Shown here in pieces: positions 27,556 to 36,257 of a DNA stretch of 64,000 nt (positions within the stretch are counted from its first letter, which is position 1; the number at the start of each line of letters is the position of its first letter). The notes beneath the pieces were generated by a model. The model saw nothing but the letters and a program-made list of their open reading frames with translations. It was not told the origin of the DNA and did not search any database. Origin of the DNA: an uncultured Ruminococcus sp. Its GTDB lineage: Bacteria > Bacillota > Clostridia > Oscillospirales > Ruminococcaceae. The stretch spans positions 1-64,000 of the forward strand of contig CADCFQ010000007.1 of the NCBI GenBank assembly GCA_902800795.1, in the 5' to 3' direction. A program made the position numbers and the translations under genes.

Positions 27556-28188
27556 ATGAATACCAAACCATTGAGGATAGCCCTCACAAAGGGCAGACTT
27601 GAAAAGGACACAGTGGGACTGCTCGAGAAGATAGGCTTTGACTGCACCGCTGTGAGAGAAAAGGGAAGAAAGCTCATCCTTCCGATAAAGGATGCAAACG
27701 CTGAGGTCGTGCTTGCAAAGGCAAACGACGTTATCACCTATGTTGAGCACGGCGTGTGCGACTTAGGCGTTGTGGGCAAGGACACCATTATGGAGATGCA
27801 GGGCAAGTTCTTTGAGATGGTGGACCTCGGCTTCGGCAGATGCAAGTTTGCGCTGGCAGTTAAAAAGGGAAACGATTTTTATAGCGGCTTCGGAGTAAAG
27901 ACCGTTGCCACAAAGTATCCGAATATCACAAGGCGCTTTTTTGAAGCAAAGGGCATGGACGTTGAGATAATCAAGATCGAGGGCTCTGTCGAGCTGGCAC
28001 CGCTGCTGGAGCTGGCTGACGGTATAGTCGATATCGTCGAGACGGGCACGACCCTCAAGGAGAACGGCCTTGAAGTCTATGAGGACGTTTGCCCTATCTC
28101 CGCAAGGCTCATAGTGAATACCGTAAGCTTGAAGCTTCGTCAGAAAGAGATAGAGGAGCTTGTGGGTCTTATAGTGAAAAACCTGTAA
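27556..28188 (+). CDS. hisG: ATP phosphoribosyltransferase, short form
   Basis: HisG catalyses the first committed step of histidine synthesis, joining PRPP and ATP. The 210-residue length is the short form without the C-terminal regulatory domain, which requires HisZ, encoded just upstream. Visible motifs are ALTKGRLEKDT, 'DLGVVGKDTIME', 'VATKYPNITRRFF', the 'IIKIEGSVELAPLLELAD' segment and the PRPP loop DIVETGTTLKENGL. It starts 12 bp after hisZ with TAAGGAGAT. Confidence 0.95.
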   Translation: MNTKPLRIALTKGRLEKDTVGLLEKIGFDCTAVREKGRKLILPIKDANAEVVLAKANDVITYVEHGVCDLGVVGKDTIMEMQGKFFEMVDLGFGRCKFALAVKKGNDFYSGFGVKTVATKYPNITRRFFEAKGMDVEIIKIEGSVELAPLLELADGIVDIVETGTTLKENGLEVYEDVCPISARLIVNTVSLKLRQKEIEELVGLIVKNL

Positions 28189-28207
28189 AAAGAAAGGAAG
28201 ACCGATA

Positions 28208-29503
28208 ATGATCGACATAAAGAAGATATATGTAAACGGCACCGACGAGGTGGAGTTTTTCAAGCAGCTGGAGAAGAGAAGCGGCGAGACCGACAAGAAG
28301 GTAACAGCTGTTGTAAGCGAGATAATCGAGACCGTTAAAAACGGCGGAGACGAGGCTGTAAAGGCTTATACCGAAAAGTTTGACGGCAAGCTCCCTGAGT
28401 ATTATGAGGTGCCAAGAGATGTAATAAACGATGCTTTGACAGAAGCTGACCAGCGCTTTGTTGATGCGCTTCTCAATTCCATAGCAAACATCACAGACTT
28501 CCACCAGAGACAGAAGTCCCAGAGCTTTGTCAACGCAAGAGCTGACGGCTGCATCATGGGGCAGAAGGTGAGAGGTCTTGGCAAGGTAGGCCTTTACGTT
28601 CCCGGCGGCACAGCAGCCTATCCCTCAAGCGTGCTTATGAACGCTGTTCCTGCAAAGATCGCAGGAGTCGGCGAGATAATAATGGTGACACCTCCTCTGA
28701 AGGACGGCACCCCCAACAAGGATATCCTTGTGGCTGCTGCTCTGTGCGGAGTTGACAGGGTGTTTATGGCAGGCGGCGCACAGGCTATCGCTGCTCTTGC
28801 CTACGGCACCGAGCAGATACCCAAGGTGGACAAGATAGTAGGCCCCGGAAATATCTATGTTGCAACAGCAAAGAAGCTCCTTTACGGAACTGTGGATATA
28901 GACATGGTGGCAGGCCCCAGCGAGATCCTCGTTATGGCTGACGATTCGGCAGACCCGAAGTTCGTTGCCGCAGACCTTATGTCCCAGGCAGAGCACGATG
29001 TTCTTGCATCCTCTATCCTTGTAACGACCAGCGAGAGAGTCGCTGACGAGACTATAAAAGAGATAGACAGACAGATGCAGTATCTTGACAGAAAGGATAT
29101 CATCGAGAAGTCGCTGACCACCTACGGCGCAGTAATGGTCTGCGAGAGCGCTGACCAGGCTGTGGAGATGGCTAACCGCTATGCTCCCGAGCACCTGGAA
29201 GTTTTGTTCGAGAACCCCATGGAATATGTGGGCAGGCTCGATAACGCAGGCTCTGTGTTCCTCGGTTCCTATGCTTCCGAGCCTCTCGGCGACTACTATG
29301 CAGGACCTAACCACGTTCTTCCCACAAGCGGCACCGCAAGGTTCTTCTCGCCTCTGGGAGTAAACAGCTTCGAGAAGCGTTCGAGCTTCATCTACTATAC
29401 CGAGGACGCTTTAAGAGAAGCTAAGGACGACATCGTTCTTGTGGCAGAAAAAGAGGGTCTTACCGCTCACGCAAATGCTATCAAGGTAAGGTTCGAGGAT
29501 TGA
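28208..29503 (+). CDS. hisD: Histidinol dehydrogenase
   Basis: HisD oxidises histidinol to histidine in two NAD-dependent steps and binds zinc. The 431 residues show LYVPGGTAAYPSSVLMNAVP, 'DKIVGPGNIYVATAK', AGPSEILVMAD, DLMSQAEHD and AGPNHVLPTSGTARFFSPL. The ribosome binding site is AAAGGAAG. In most clostridial his operons hisC follows; here an unknown small membrane protein follows instead. Confidence 0.96.
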   Translation: MIDIKKIYVNGTDEVEFFKQLEKRSGETDKKVTAVVSEIIETVKNGGDEAVKAYTEKFDGKLPEYYEVPRDVINDALTEADQRFVDALLNSIANITDFHQRQKSQSFVNARADGCIMGQKVRGLGKVGLYVPGGTAAYPSSVLMNAVPAKIAGVGEIIMVTPPLKDGTPNKDILVAAALCGVDRVFMAGGAQAIAALAYGTEQIPKVDKIVGPGNIYVATAKKLLYGTVDIDMVAGPSEILVMADDSADPKFVAADLMSQAEHDVLASSILVTTSERVADETIKEIDRQMQYLDRKDIIEKSLTTYGAVMVCESADQAVEMANRYAPEHLEVLFENPMEYVGRLDNAGSVFLGSYASEPLGDYYAGPNHVLPTSGTARFFSPLGVNSFEKRSSFIYYTEDALREAKDDIVLVAEKEGLTAHANAIKVRFED

Positions 29504-29506
29504 CCT

Positions 29507-29977
29507 ATGTCACAGGGACTTACAGCAGCGCTCATCGTCACGGCGGCGGCAGGAGCAGCACCCATTATCTATATGTTTATAAGCCGTATTGTGACGGGCT
29601 TTTCAAGAAAACGTGTGAGCGCAGCCCTTGCAGGGTTTGCAGTGGGCTATCAGACAGCGAAAAAGGATGTCGTCTATCCGCTTGAAAAGCGACAGGAGCT
29701 TGAGGGCGAGGCGATAAGAGCGGTGCTGGAGTTTGAAGAAAACGGCGAGACTTATCGCTGTGTCAGCAGGGGAGAATATGAGGGAGCAGCGTTTGACAGG
29801 ATGTTCTCTTCAGACAATAACGAGCTCCTTTGCAAGAAGAAAGCTCCCGGCAGCGACGTTATCATAGTTAAGGAATACAGCCGCAGGAGAAGAAGGACAG
29901 CGCTTGCCTTTCTGACCCTTGCGTTCTTAGCGTCAGCGATAGAGCTGACGGCGGCAGTATATATGGGAAAGATCTAG
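29507..29977 (+). CDS. Small membrane protein of unknown function inside the his operon
   Basis: The 156-residue protein has an N-terminal hydrophobic helix (about 5-32), a soluble middle with 'FEENGETYRCVSRGEYEG', a basic stretch SRRRRRT and a C-terminal helix (about 132-152). It starts 3 bp after hisD and ends 9 bp before hisB, so it is fully embedded in the operon at the place usually held by hisC. I do not recognise a family and no histidine function can be assigned. Confidence 0.7.
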   Translation: MSQGLTAALIVTAAAGAAPIIYMFISRIVTGFSRKRVSAALAGFAVGYQTAKKDVVYPLEKRQELEGEAIRAVLEFEENGETYRCVSRGEYEGAAFDRMFSSDNNELLCKKKAPGSDVIIVKEYSRRRRRTALAFLTLAFLASAIELTAAVYMGKI

Positions 29978-29986
29978 GTGATTATT

Positions 29987-30568
29987 ATGAGAACAGCACA
30001 GATCAGCAGAAAAACAAAGGAAACAGAGATCGAGATCTTTGTCAGGCTCGACGGCGAGGGCAGAGTCAATATCGACACGGGCATAGGCTTCTTTGACCAT
30101 ATGCTCACAGCGTTCGGCGTTCACAGCGGGATAGATCTTGATGTAAGATGCAAGGGCGACCTTTATGTGGATGCTCACCACTCGGTGGAGGACACAGGCA
30201 TCTGTCTTGGCAAAGCCTTTGCCGAAGCTCTCGGCGACAAGGCAGGCATCAGCCGCTACGGCACCGCCTTTGTGCCTATGGATGAGAGCCTTTGCTTCTG
30301 CTCTCTTGATATAAGCGGAAGACCCTTCCTCGTTTTCAGCGGAGATTTCAGTGATGACAGGGTGGGCGAGTTTGACACCTGCCTTACCGAGGAGTTTTTC
30401 AGAGCCTTTGCTTTCAATGCCGGCATAACGCTCCACATAAATGAGCTTTACGGCAAGAATGACCACCACATAATAGAAGCCATGTTCAAGGCCTGCGCAC
30501 ACGCTCTTAAAGACGCAGTAAAGCTCTCGGGCGGAGCAGTCCTTTCGACAAAGGGAGTTTTGGAATGA
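29987..30568 (+). CDS. hisB: Imidazoleglycerol-phosphate dehydratase
   Basis: HisB dehydrates imidazoleglycerol phosphate using manganese. The 193-residue protein is the monofunctional form, with the two symmetrical metal-binding motifs DAHHSVEDTGICLGKA and NDHHIIEAMFKA, plus FFDHMLTAF. An in-frame GTG at 29978 overlaps AGGTG, which is better read as the ribosome binding site for the ATG at 29987. The stop overlaps the hisH ATG. Confidence 0.96.
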   Translation: MRTAQISRKTKETEIEIFVRLDGEGRVNIDTGIGFFDHMLTAFGVHSGIDLDVRCKGDLYVDAHHSVEDTGICLGKAFAEALGDKAGISRYGTAFVPMDESLCFCSLDISGRPFLVFSGDFSDDRVGEFDTCLTEEFFRAFAFNAGITLHINELYGKNDHHIIEAMFKACAHALKDAVKLSGGAVLSTKGVLE

Positions 30569-31173
30569 TCGCAATTATCGACTATGGCGCAGGAAATATC
30601 TTCTCGGTAAAGAATGCGCTGGATTTTCTTGGTGTCAAAAGCGCTCTTACCTCCGACCCGGGAGAGATACTCTCGGCTGACAAGGTGATACTCCCCGGTG
30701 TGGGCGCCTTTCAGTGGGCTATGGACAAGCTGGAGCAGAGCGGCCTTGTGGACACCGTAAAAAAGGCTGCGTCAGAGAAGCCCTTTATGGGTATCTGTCT
30801 CGGTATGCAGCTGCTTTTCGACAAAAGCTTTGAGTTCGGCGAGCGTGAGGGCCTGGGGCTTATAAAGGGCTATGTTGACCGCATCCCGGACACGGGGCTC
30901 GTCATCCCCCACATGGGCTGGAACAAGCTTGAGTATAACAGACAGTGTCCGCTGTTTGAAGGCCTCGGCGAGGACGAGTATGTTTACTTTGTCCACTCCT
31001 ATCAGGCTTACTGCGGGGATGAAGCGCTTAATGCTTATGTTGAATACGGCTCGAAGATACCGGCGGTAGTCTCGGACGGAAAGTTTGTTTACGGCTGTCA
31101 GTTCCACCCCGAAAAGAGCGGACAGACAGGCCTTGATATCCTCAAAAACTTCGTGTCGCTCAGGGAGGGATAA
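30565..31173 (+). CDS. hisH: Imidazole glycerol phosphate synthase, glutaminase subunit HisH
   Basis: HisH supplies ammonia from glutamine to HisF. The 202-residue class I glutamine amidotransferase has DYGAGN at the start, the nucleophile Cys78 in [10 protein letters not shown], and the His-Glu pair in QFHPEKS near residue 180. It overlaps hisB by 4 bp (ATGA). hisF follows directly, without the hisA that normally sits between them. Confidence 0.96.
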   Translation: MIAIIDYGAGNIFSVKNALDFLGVKSALTSDPGEILSADKVILPGVGAFQWAMDKLEQSGLVDTVKKAASEKPFMGICLGMQLLFDKSFEFGEREGLGLIKGYVDRIPDTGLVIPHMGWNKLEYNRQCPLFEGLGEDEYVYFVHSYQAYCGDEALNAYVEYGSKIPAVVSDGKFVYGCQFHPEKSGQTGLDILKNFVSLREG

Positions 31174-31174
31174 T

Positions 31175-31930
31175 ATGCTTGCAAAAAGAATAATCCCTTG
31201 TCTCGATGTCCGTGACGGCAAGGTGGTAAAGGGCGTGAACTTCGAGGGCATCAGGGAGGTAGGCGACCCTGTTGAGTGCGCCTATGAGTATAACCTCCAG
31301 GGCGCAGATGAGATAGTTTTTTATGACATAACCGCATCTCACGAGGGCAGGGGAGTCATCCTCGATGTTGTCCGTGAGACGGCTAAAAAGGTGTTCGTGC
31401 CGCTGACTGTCGGCGGCGGGATAAAGACAGTTGACGATATAAGGAACACCCTGCGTGCAGGAGCCGACAAGGTCAGCGTCAACTCACAGGCTGTGCAGAA
31501 TCCACAGCTTATAAAAGACGGCGCTGATATCTTCGGGAGCCAGTGCATCTGCGTGGGCGTGGACGCTAAGGCTATAAGTCCGAATAAATGGACAGTTTAT
31601 ATCAACGGCGGCAGGATAGATATGGGTATCGACCTTATAGATTGGGTGAAGCAGTGTGAAGCTCTGGGAGCCGGGGAGATATGTCTGAACTCAATTGACA
31701 CTGACGGTGTTAGAGGCGGCTTTGACCTGCCTATGCTCAAAGCTGTGGTGGATGCGGTCTCCATCCCTGTTATCGCCTCCGGCGGCGCAGGAAAGCTCGG
31801 CGACTTTGCCGAGGCCTTCCTGAAGACCGATTGCTCGGCAGCACTTGCGGCTTCACTTTTCCATTTCAAAGAGCTGACGGTCGGACAGGTCAAGGATGAC
31901 TGCCGCAGCAAGGGCATCATCGTGAGATGA
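31175..31930 (+). CDS. hisF: Imidazole glycerol phosphate synthase, cyclase subunit HisF
   Basis: HisF closes the imidazole ring, producing imidazoleglycerol phosphate and AICAR. The 251-residue (beta/alpha)8 barrel shows [15 protein letters not shown] with catalytic Asp11, [10 protein letters not shown], 'VNSQAVQNP', the second catalytic Asp in 'NSIDTDGV' and PVIASGGAG. The long upstream frame from 31085 belongs to hisH sequence; GGGAGG precedes the ATG at 31175. The stop overlaps the next gene by 4 bp. Confidence 0.96.
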   Translation: MLAKRIIPCLDVRDGKVVKGVNFEGIREVGDPVECAYEYNLQGADEIVFYDITASHEGRGVILDVVRETAKKVFVPLTVGGGIKTVDDIRNTLRAGADKVSVNSQAVQNPQLIKDGADIFGSQCICVGVDAKAISPNKWTVYINGGRIDMGIDLIDWVKQCEALGAGEICLNSIDTDGVRGGFDLPMLKAVVDAVSIPVIASGGAGKLGDFAEAFLKTDCSAALAASLFHFKELTVGQVKDDCRSKGIIVR

Positions 31931-32301
31931 AAAAGTATATGCGTATACAGGGGCGTGAGCTTGCTTACAGGACAGGCAAGCCTGTCGGGGTCTTTATTCT
32001 TAACTGGCGAAGGGTCAGGGACGGAGTTTACTCGAAAGAGGACTGTGAGCTGTTTGAACAGACAGAAAACTGGTTCAAGAGGAATCTTCCCGAGCCGCCG
32101 TTCTATGGTGACAACAACGATAATCCACAGGGTGCGATAACCTATTTCAAGACAGAAAAGTATGAAGATATGCGACAAAAAGCCGAGGTGCTTATGTCGC
32201 TTCTTGATAAATACAGTGTGCCTTATGATATAGTGTTCACGGACTATGTCGGAAAGATAATCTATGAGGACGATTATCAGGTGGCAGTTATAGATGGATA
32301 A
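31927..32301 (+). CDS. Conserved small protein of unknown function inside the his operon
   Basis: The 124-residue soluble protein has a charged N-terminus, a central segment '[19 protein letters not shown]' followed by AITYFK, and a C-terminal alpha/beta stretch ending in DYQVAVIDG. It overlaps hisF by ATGA and lies 10 bp before hisI, so it is translationally coupled in the operon. The family is not recognised. An accessory role near hisF/hisI is inference from position only. Confidence 0.72.
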   Translation: MKKYMRIQGRELAYRTGKPVGVFILNWRRVRDGVYSKEDCELFEQTENWFKRNLPEPPFYGDNNDNPQGAITYFKTEKYEDMRQKAEVLMSLLDKYSVPYDIVFTDYVGKIIYEDDYQVAVIDG

Positions 32302-32311
32302 AGGAGATAAT

Positions 32312-32665
32312 ATGAGCAGGATAAAAGTTGATCTTAACGATCTTGATAAATACTTTGCAAAGGGCGAGCTTATCCCGGCTATCTGCTACGAGGTCGATAC
32401 AAAGACCGTGCTTATGCTTGCCTATATGAACAAGGAGAGCCTGAAAAAGACGCTTGAAACAGGCTACACCTGGTTCTGGAGCAGGTCAAGGCAGGAATAC
32501 TGGAACAAGGGCGCAACAAGCGGTCATCTCCAGAAGGTGATAAGCATCTATTCCGACTGCGACGATGACACTCTGCTTGTAAATGTCAAGCAGACGGGTG
32601 TAGCCTGCCACACGGGCAGCTACAGCTGCTTTTTCAATGAGATGTATAACGAGGAGGAGAACTGA
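32312..32665 (+). CDS. hisI: Phosphoribosyl-AMP cyclohydrolase
   Basis: HisI opens the adenine ring of PR-AMP with zinc. The 117-residue protein has '[19 protein letters not shown]' split by its conserved residues, [17 protein letters not shown], and the metal-binding segments SDCDDDTLL and [12 protein letters not shown]. The frame opens at 32294, but AAAGGAGAT places the start at 32312. It is a separate protein from HisE, not the fused HisIE. Confidence 0.95.
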   Translation: MSRIKVDLNDLDKYFAKGELIPAICYEVDTKTVLMLAYMNKESLKKTLETGYTWFWSRSRQEYWNKGATSGHLQKVISIYSDCDDDTLLVNVKQTGVACHTGSYSCFFNEMYNEEEN

Positions 32666-33003
32666 TGAACGTATACCACGAGATATTTGAGGTCTTGAAA
32701 ATGCGCAAGGAGATGTTTGACAAGGGGCAGGCTCCCGAGAAGAGCTACACCTGCTATCTCTATGAGCAGGGCGTTGACAAGATCTGCAAGAAGATAGGCG
32801 AGGAAGCATCCGAAACTATAATCGCCGCAAAGAATAATGATAACGACGAGCTCAAAAACGAGATAAACGATCTTCTTTACCATGTAATGGTGCTGGCTGT
32901 AAATCAGGGGCTCGAGTGGACAGATGTTGAGAAGGTGCTTGATGAGAGAAACGAAAAGATAGGAAACCTCAAGCAGTTCAAGACCACCGACAAGAACACC
33001 TGA
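32665..33003 (+). CDS. hisE: Phosphoribosyl-ATP pyrophosphatase
   Basis: HisE hydrolyses PR-ATP to PR-AMP. The 112-residue MazG-like protein shows 'KSYTCYLYEQGVDKICKKI', GEEASETIIAAKN and the NEINDLLYHVMVL metal-binding helix. Its ATG overlaps the hisI stop (TGATG). It is the last recognisable his gene. Confidence 0.95.
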   Translation: MNVYHEIFEVLKMRKEMFDKGQAPEKSYTCYLYEQGVDKICKKIGEEASETIIAAKNNDNDELKNEINDLLYHVMVLAVNQGLEWTDVEKVLDERNEKIGNLKQFKTTDKNT

Positions 33004-33010
33004 ACAGCTT

Positions 33011-33406
33011 ATGAATCGAAACAATGAGACAGGATATGACAGAAGAGTCAGGGCAGGCTTTTTCAGGATACTCGGCATAGTTCTCCTGGCTGTAGGCTTG
33101 CTGGCTGTTCTTTTGTGTCTCTATATCCGTTTTTGCGGTGTTCGCACAACAGGAACGTTCAGAGAGCTGACCGTGGCCAGAAAGACCTATATCAATCACT
33201 ATGACTACACCGCCGATGGCAAGACCTATGACTATACCGTGCGGACAAGCTTTGAAAAGGCCGCAAAGCCCGGGGACACTATCGCTGTATTCTATCTTGA
33301 AGGCGACCCCACCGTGACCTATAACAGCACGGTATTCTACATTGGCCTGATCTGCGGCTGCATAGGCGGGCTGTGCATAATGTCGGATACCCGCCGGAAA
33401 AAATAA
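33011..33406 (+). CDS. Small membrane protein, DUF3592-like
   Basis: The 131-residue protein has a transmembrane helix at about 18-42, an extracytoplasmic domain with 'YTADGKTYDYTVRTSFEKA' and 'PGDTIAVFYLEGDPTVTY', and a second helix near 108-125. This layout, with a V(R)xTGTF segment after the first helix, resembles DUF3592-type proteins of unknown function. It starts 7 bp after hisE without a clear ribosome binding site, so it is probably coupled to the his operon. A terminator follows. Confidence 0.68.
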   Translation: MNRNNETGYDRRVRAGFFRILGIVLLAVGLLAVLLCLYIRFCGVRTTGTFRELTVARKTYINHYDYTADGKTYDYTVRTSFEKAAKPGDTIAVFYLEGDPTVTYNSTVFYIGLICGCIGGLCIMSDTRRKK

Positions 33407-33432
33407 GATCAGGCGTTATAAAGAATTTTTTT

Positions 33433-33470
33433 AAGGCACATTTGTCAAAACAGCGACAAATGTGCCTTTT
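33433..33470 (+). terminator. Terminator at the end of the his operon
   Basis: A long perfect hairpin (GGCACATTTGTC / GACAAATGTGCC) is followed by TTTT. With AA flanks it could act in both directions. Confidence 0.85.
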
Positions 33471-33504
33471 CATTCCTTCATGCAGCGCCTGACAGAAAAC
33501 TTTA

Positions 33505-33568
33505 TCATCGCCGAAGGCGATACCTTAACTATTCACTATTCATTATTCATTATTCACTATTCACTATT
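33505..33568. repeat. Second interspersed repeat family, copy A (ATTCA-rich)
   Basis: A TATCATCGCC...GGCGATACC hairpin-like core is followed by five short tandem units of the type TATTCAYTATTCA. A related copy lies at 53873-53930. It sits between the his terminator and the next gene; nothing else is seen in 33471-33666 apart from a GTGCA/TGCAC inverted repeat near 33574-33590. Confidence 0.6.
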
Positions 33569-33666
33569 TTTGGGTGTGCAGTTTTTTTGCACAAAACGGA
33601 GCAGACCTGAATAAGATATAGTGAAGTATGAAAAGCTTCCACAATACTTATGTCAGGAGGATCCAT

Positions 33667-34410
33667 ATGCCAAACAATCAGAATACAAATTTCAAAGAGG
33701 CAGTGTGCCTTGAAGCTATGCGGGTGTTCGATTCGTGCTCGTCTCAGGACTGCCTTGAAGACCTTGCTGTGACCTTTGACACTGCCGCCCAGACTACCCT
33801 TGATGCGGCAAGCTACGTCAAGACCAAGTGCATCGAGGTGACCCAGGCGGACTTCACCGTTACTCCCGTGGCGTTCAACCGTGGCTTTTTCACTGTTGAC
33901 TGCACCTACACCTTCCGGGCGGAGATAGACGCCTACACCGCCGACAGCACATCACCCACGGTGATCTACGGCGAGGCCACCTTTACAAAGACGGTGATCC
34001 TTTACGGAAGCGACGCCGGCACAAAGCGTTTTTCCTCGGGCTTCGACCCTGCACAGCCCGCAGAGGCGCAGGTCTCGGGCTGTGCTGCCTGCTGCACCTC
34101 GACTCTGCCCACGGCAACGGTCAATGTTGCCCAGCCTATGTGCCTGAGCGTAAGCTTCACTCCGGCCGCCGGCGAGCAGGACGCAGCGGTGAGCATAACT
34201 ATCGGTATCTTTTCCATCATCCAGCTCACAAGACCAGTTTCGATGCTTCTGCCCAGCTATGACTACTGCATCCCCGGCAAGGAGTGTCAGGCCAGCGACG
34301 ACACCCCCTGCGAGATGTTCTCGAAGATAAGCTTCCCCACAAACGAGTTCTTCCCCCAGGGCATAGAGCAGTGCGGCTGCAACAGCAGCCAGAACAATAA
34401 TGTGACTTAG
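33667..34410 (+). CDS. Conserved cysteine-containing protein of unknown function
   Basis: The 247-residue protein starts with a motif-rich N-terminus (FKEAVCLEAMRVFDSCSSQDC then LEDLAV, residues 8-36) that recurs in uncharacterised clostridial proteins by my recollection, followed by beta-rich segments, a CAACC cluster near 142 and a Cys-rich C-terminal third (YDYC, KEC, PCEMF, QCGC). There is no signal peptide or membrane helix. AGGAGG precedes the ATG at 33667; the upstream in-frame ATG at 33628 lacks a good site. The function is unknown. A structural or spore-related role would be guesswork. Confidence 0.75.
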   Translation: MPNNQNTNFKEAVCLEAMRVFDSCSSQDCLEDLAVTFDTAAQTTLDAASYVKTKCIEVTQADFTVTPVAFNRGFFTVDCTYTFRAEIDAYTADSTSPTVIYGEATFTKTVILYGSDAGTKRFSSGFDPAQPAEAQVSGCAACCTSTLPTATVNVAQPMCLSVSFTPAAGEQDAAVSITIGIFSIIQLTRPVSMLLPSYDYCIPGKECQASDDTPCEMFSKISFPTNEFFPQGIEQCGCNSSQNNNVT

Positions 34411-34710
34411 TGCTCGCAACCAGGCGTGTACGCCTGGACCCATGTCCCTCGCCCCGTACCTTGTGCGAAGCCGAAGATTTGTCTGGCTCGGGGCTGAATT
34501 TTGTTATGCTTTTTACTTTTTTGAAGCTATCAACTTAGCTTTATTAACGGACATTTCACGAACAACTCTTTTCCAAGGTTCACGCAGTGTGACTATTGAA
34601 AAGCTTAGACAAAGCCTACCCCCTCCCCTCCGGGGAGGGCGGCAGCTGTGTACAAGCCCGCACCCAACCGGGCGGGGTGGGGGAATTGGGTGCAGGCGTA
34701 CACGCCTGCC
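34411..34710 (+). repeat. Intergenic hairpin-rich repeat, block 9
   Basis: The block begins directly after the TAG stop of the preceding gene with 'tgctcgc' and the CCAGGCG/CGCCTGG hairpin. A unique stretch follows, then the 'aggttcacgcagtg' module, the CCCCTCCCCTCCGGGGAGGG hairpin and a closing CAGGCGTACACGCCTG hairpin that ends 2 bp before the miaB -35 box. Confidence 0.8.
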
Positions 34711-34739
34711 TTGACAAAAGGGGAGAAAAGTTATATAAT
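34711..34739 (+). promoter_or_regulatory. Promoter of the miaB-ylbF-mutS run
   Basis: TTGACA (34711-34716) and TATAAT (34734-34739) are separated by 17 bp, about 84 bp before the miaB start. Confidence 0.85.
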
Positions 34740-34822
34740 TATTATGTGTTGTTGTCGGATGACGGGGAGATCGTTCCCTGCCTGCGGCAACGAGGGATAT
34801 AAGTGCGAAAGGAGGCGCTTTT

Positions 34823-36208
34823 GTGCCTTTCGAGGAAAGCAAAGATATTTCAGGCGCAAAGGAGCTGCTCCTTGAAAAAACGCTTGAATTCTATAAGATG
34901 AACGGCAGAAAACCCCTGGCGCTGGTGCGCTCTTTCGGCTGTCAGCAGAATGTCAGCGATGGCGAAAAGCTAAAGGCTCTGCTCGATAAGATAGGCTTTG
35001 GCTTCACCGAGGAGCCGGAGGAAGCTCTGCTTATAATCTACAACACCTGTGCTGTCAGGGAGAACGCCGAGGACAGGGTGTTCGGAAATATCGGTCAGCT
35101 CAAAAAACTCAAGGAAAAACGCCCCGAGCTTATCATCGGCATCTGCGGATGTATGGCCCAGCAGGAGCATATAGCGCAGAAGGTCAAAGAGAGCTACCGC
35201 TATGTTGACCTGGTGTTCGGCACATTTGCCTATAACGACCTTTATCAGATGCTCTGGAAGGTCATGGGACAGCACGAGCGTGTGTTTAACCAGACCGACA
35301 AATACAGCGATATAAACGAGGAGCTCACCCAGCTTCGTGACGACAAGGTAAAGGCCTTTGTGCCGATAATGTATGGCTGCAACAACTTCTGCACCTACTG
35401 TATAGTACCTTATGTGCGTGGCCGTGAGCGCAGCCGAAAGCCCGAGAATGTTATTGCCGAGGTAAAAAAGCTTGTATCAGAGGGCTACAAGGAGATAATG
35501 CTCCTGGGACAGAACGTAAACTCCTACAGCTATGGCTTTACATCTCTCCTGCGTGAGATAAACAGGATAGAGGGCGATTTCAGAGTCCGCTTTATGTCCA
35601 GCCACCCCAAGGACGCAGGGCGAGACCTTATCGACACGATACTTGAATGTGACAAGGTCTGCAAGCATCTTCATCTGCCTGTCCAGGCCGGCAGCGATGA
35701 GATACTAAAAGCTATGAACCGCCGCTACACGGTGGAAAAATATATGGAGATAATCGACTATGCCAGAGCAAAGGCTCCGGACTTCTCATTCACCACCGAC
35801 ATCATCGTCGGTTTTCCCGGCGAGACCTATGAGCAGTTCTGCCGGACAAAGGAGCTTATAAAGCGTGTGAAGTATGACAACATCTATTCTTTTGTCTACT
35901 CACGCCGAAGCGGCACGCCGGCCGCAAAGCTGCCTGACGATATCTCCGACAAGCAGAAGGGCCTGTGGCTGAGAGAGCTCATTTTAGAACAGCGTGAGGT
36001 CACTTCAGAGTGGCTCGGGCGCTTTGTTGGCAGAGAGCTCAGAGTCCTTGTTTCCGGCGACGGCCGCAAGGGCGAGGGCTGGCTCACAGGAAAGAGCGGC
36101 GAGGATATCATAGTCGAGTTCAAGGGCGGCAGAGAGCTTATCGGACAGTTTGTGAATGTCCGGATAGTAAAGGCTATGAACTGGGCGCTTGAAGGAACCG
36201 TTTTGTAA
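34823..36208 (+). CDS. miaB: tRNA-2-methylthio-N6-dimethylallyladenosine synthase
   Basis: MiaB is a radical SAM methylthiotransferase that modifies A37 of tRNAs previously prenylated by MiaA, encoded 6.7 kb downstream in the same run. The 461-residue protein binds one cluster through Cys40, Cys76 and Cys110 and the SAM cluster through C186-x3-C190-x2-C193. 'IVPYVRGRERSR' follows, and a TRAM domain closes the protein (about 390-455). The start is GTG at 34823 with AAAGGAGG. Confidence 0.96.
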   Translation: MPFEESKDISGAKELLLEKTLEFYKMNGRKPLALVRSFGCQQNVSDGEKLKALLDKIGFGFTEEPEEALLIIYNTCAVRENAEDRVFGNIGQLKKLKEKRPELIIGICGCMAQQEHIAQKVKESYRYVDLVFGTFAYNDLYQMLWKVMGQHERVFNQTDKYSDINEELTQLRDDKVKAFVPIMYGCNNFCTYCIVPYVRGRERSRKPENVIAEVKKLVSEGYKEIMLLGQNVNSYSYGFTSLLREINRIEGDFRVRFMSSHPKDAGRDLIDTILECDKVCKHLHLPVQAGSDEILKAMNRRYTVEKYMEIIDYARAKAPDFSFTTDIIVGFPGETYEQFCRTKELIKRVKYDNIYSFVYSRRSGTPAAKLPDDISDKQKGLWLRELILEQREVTSEWLGRFVGRELRVLVSGDGRKGEGWLTGKSGEDIIVEFKGGRELIGQFVNVRIVKAMNWALEGTVL

Positions 36209-36257
36209 AATACCGGCACTCACCGGGTGCTGTTTGCAAAGTTTAAAGGAAAGAGGA

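Noticed and set aside
33520..33570. Possible CRISPR-like array in the ATTCA units
   Set aside because: The units are only 6-13 bp, lack spacers of constant length, and no cas gene is present.
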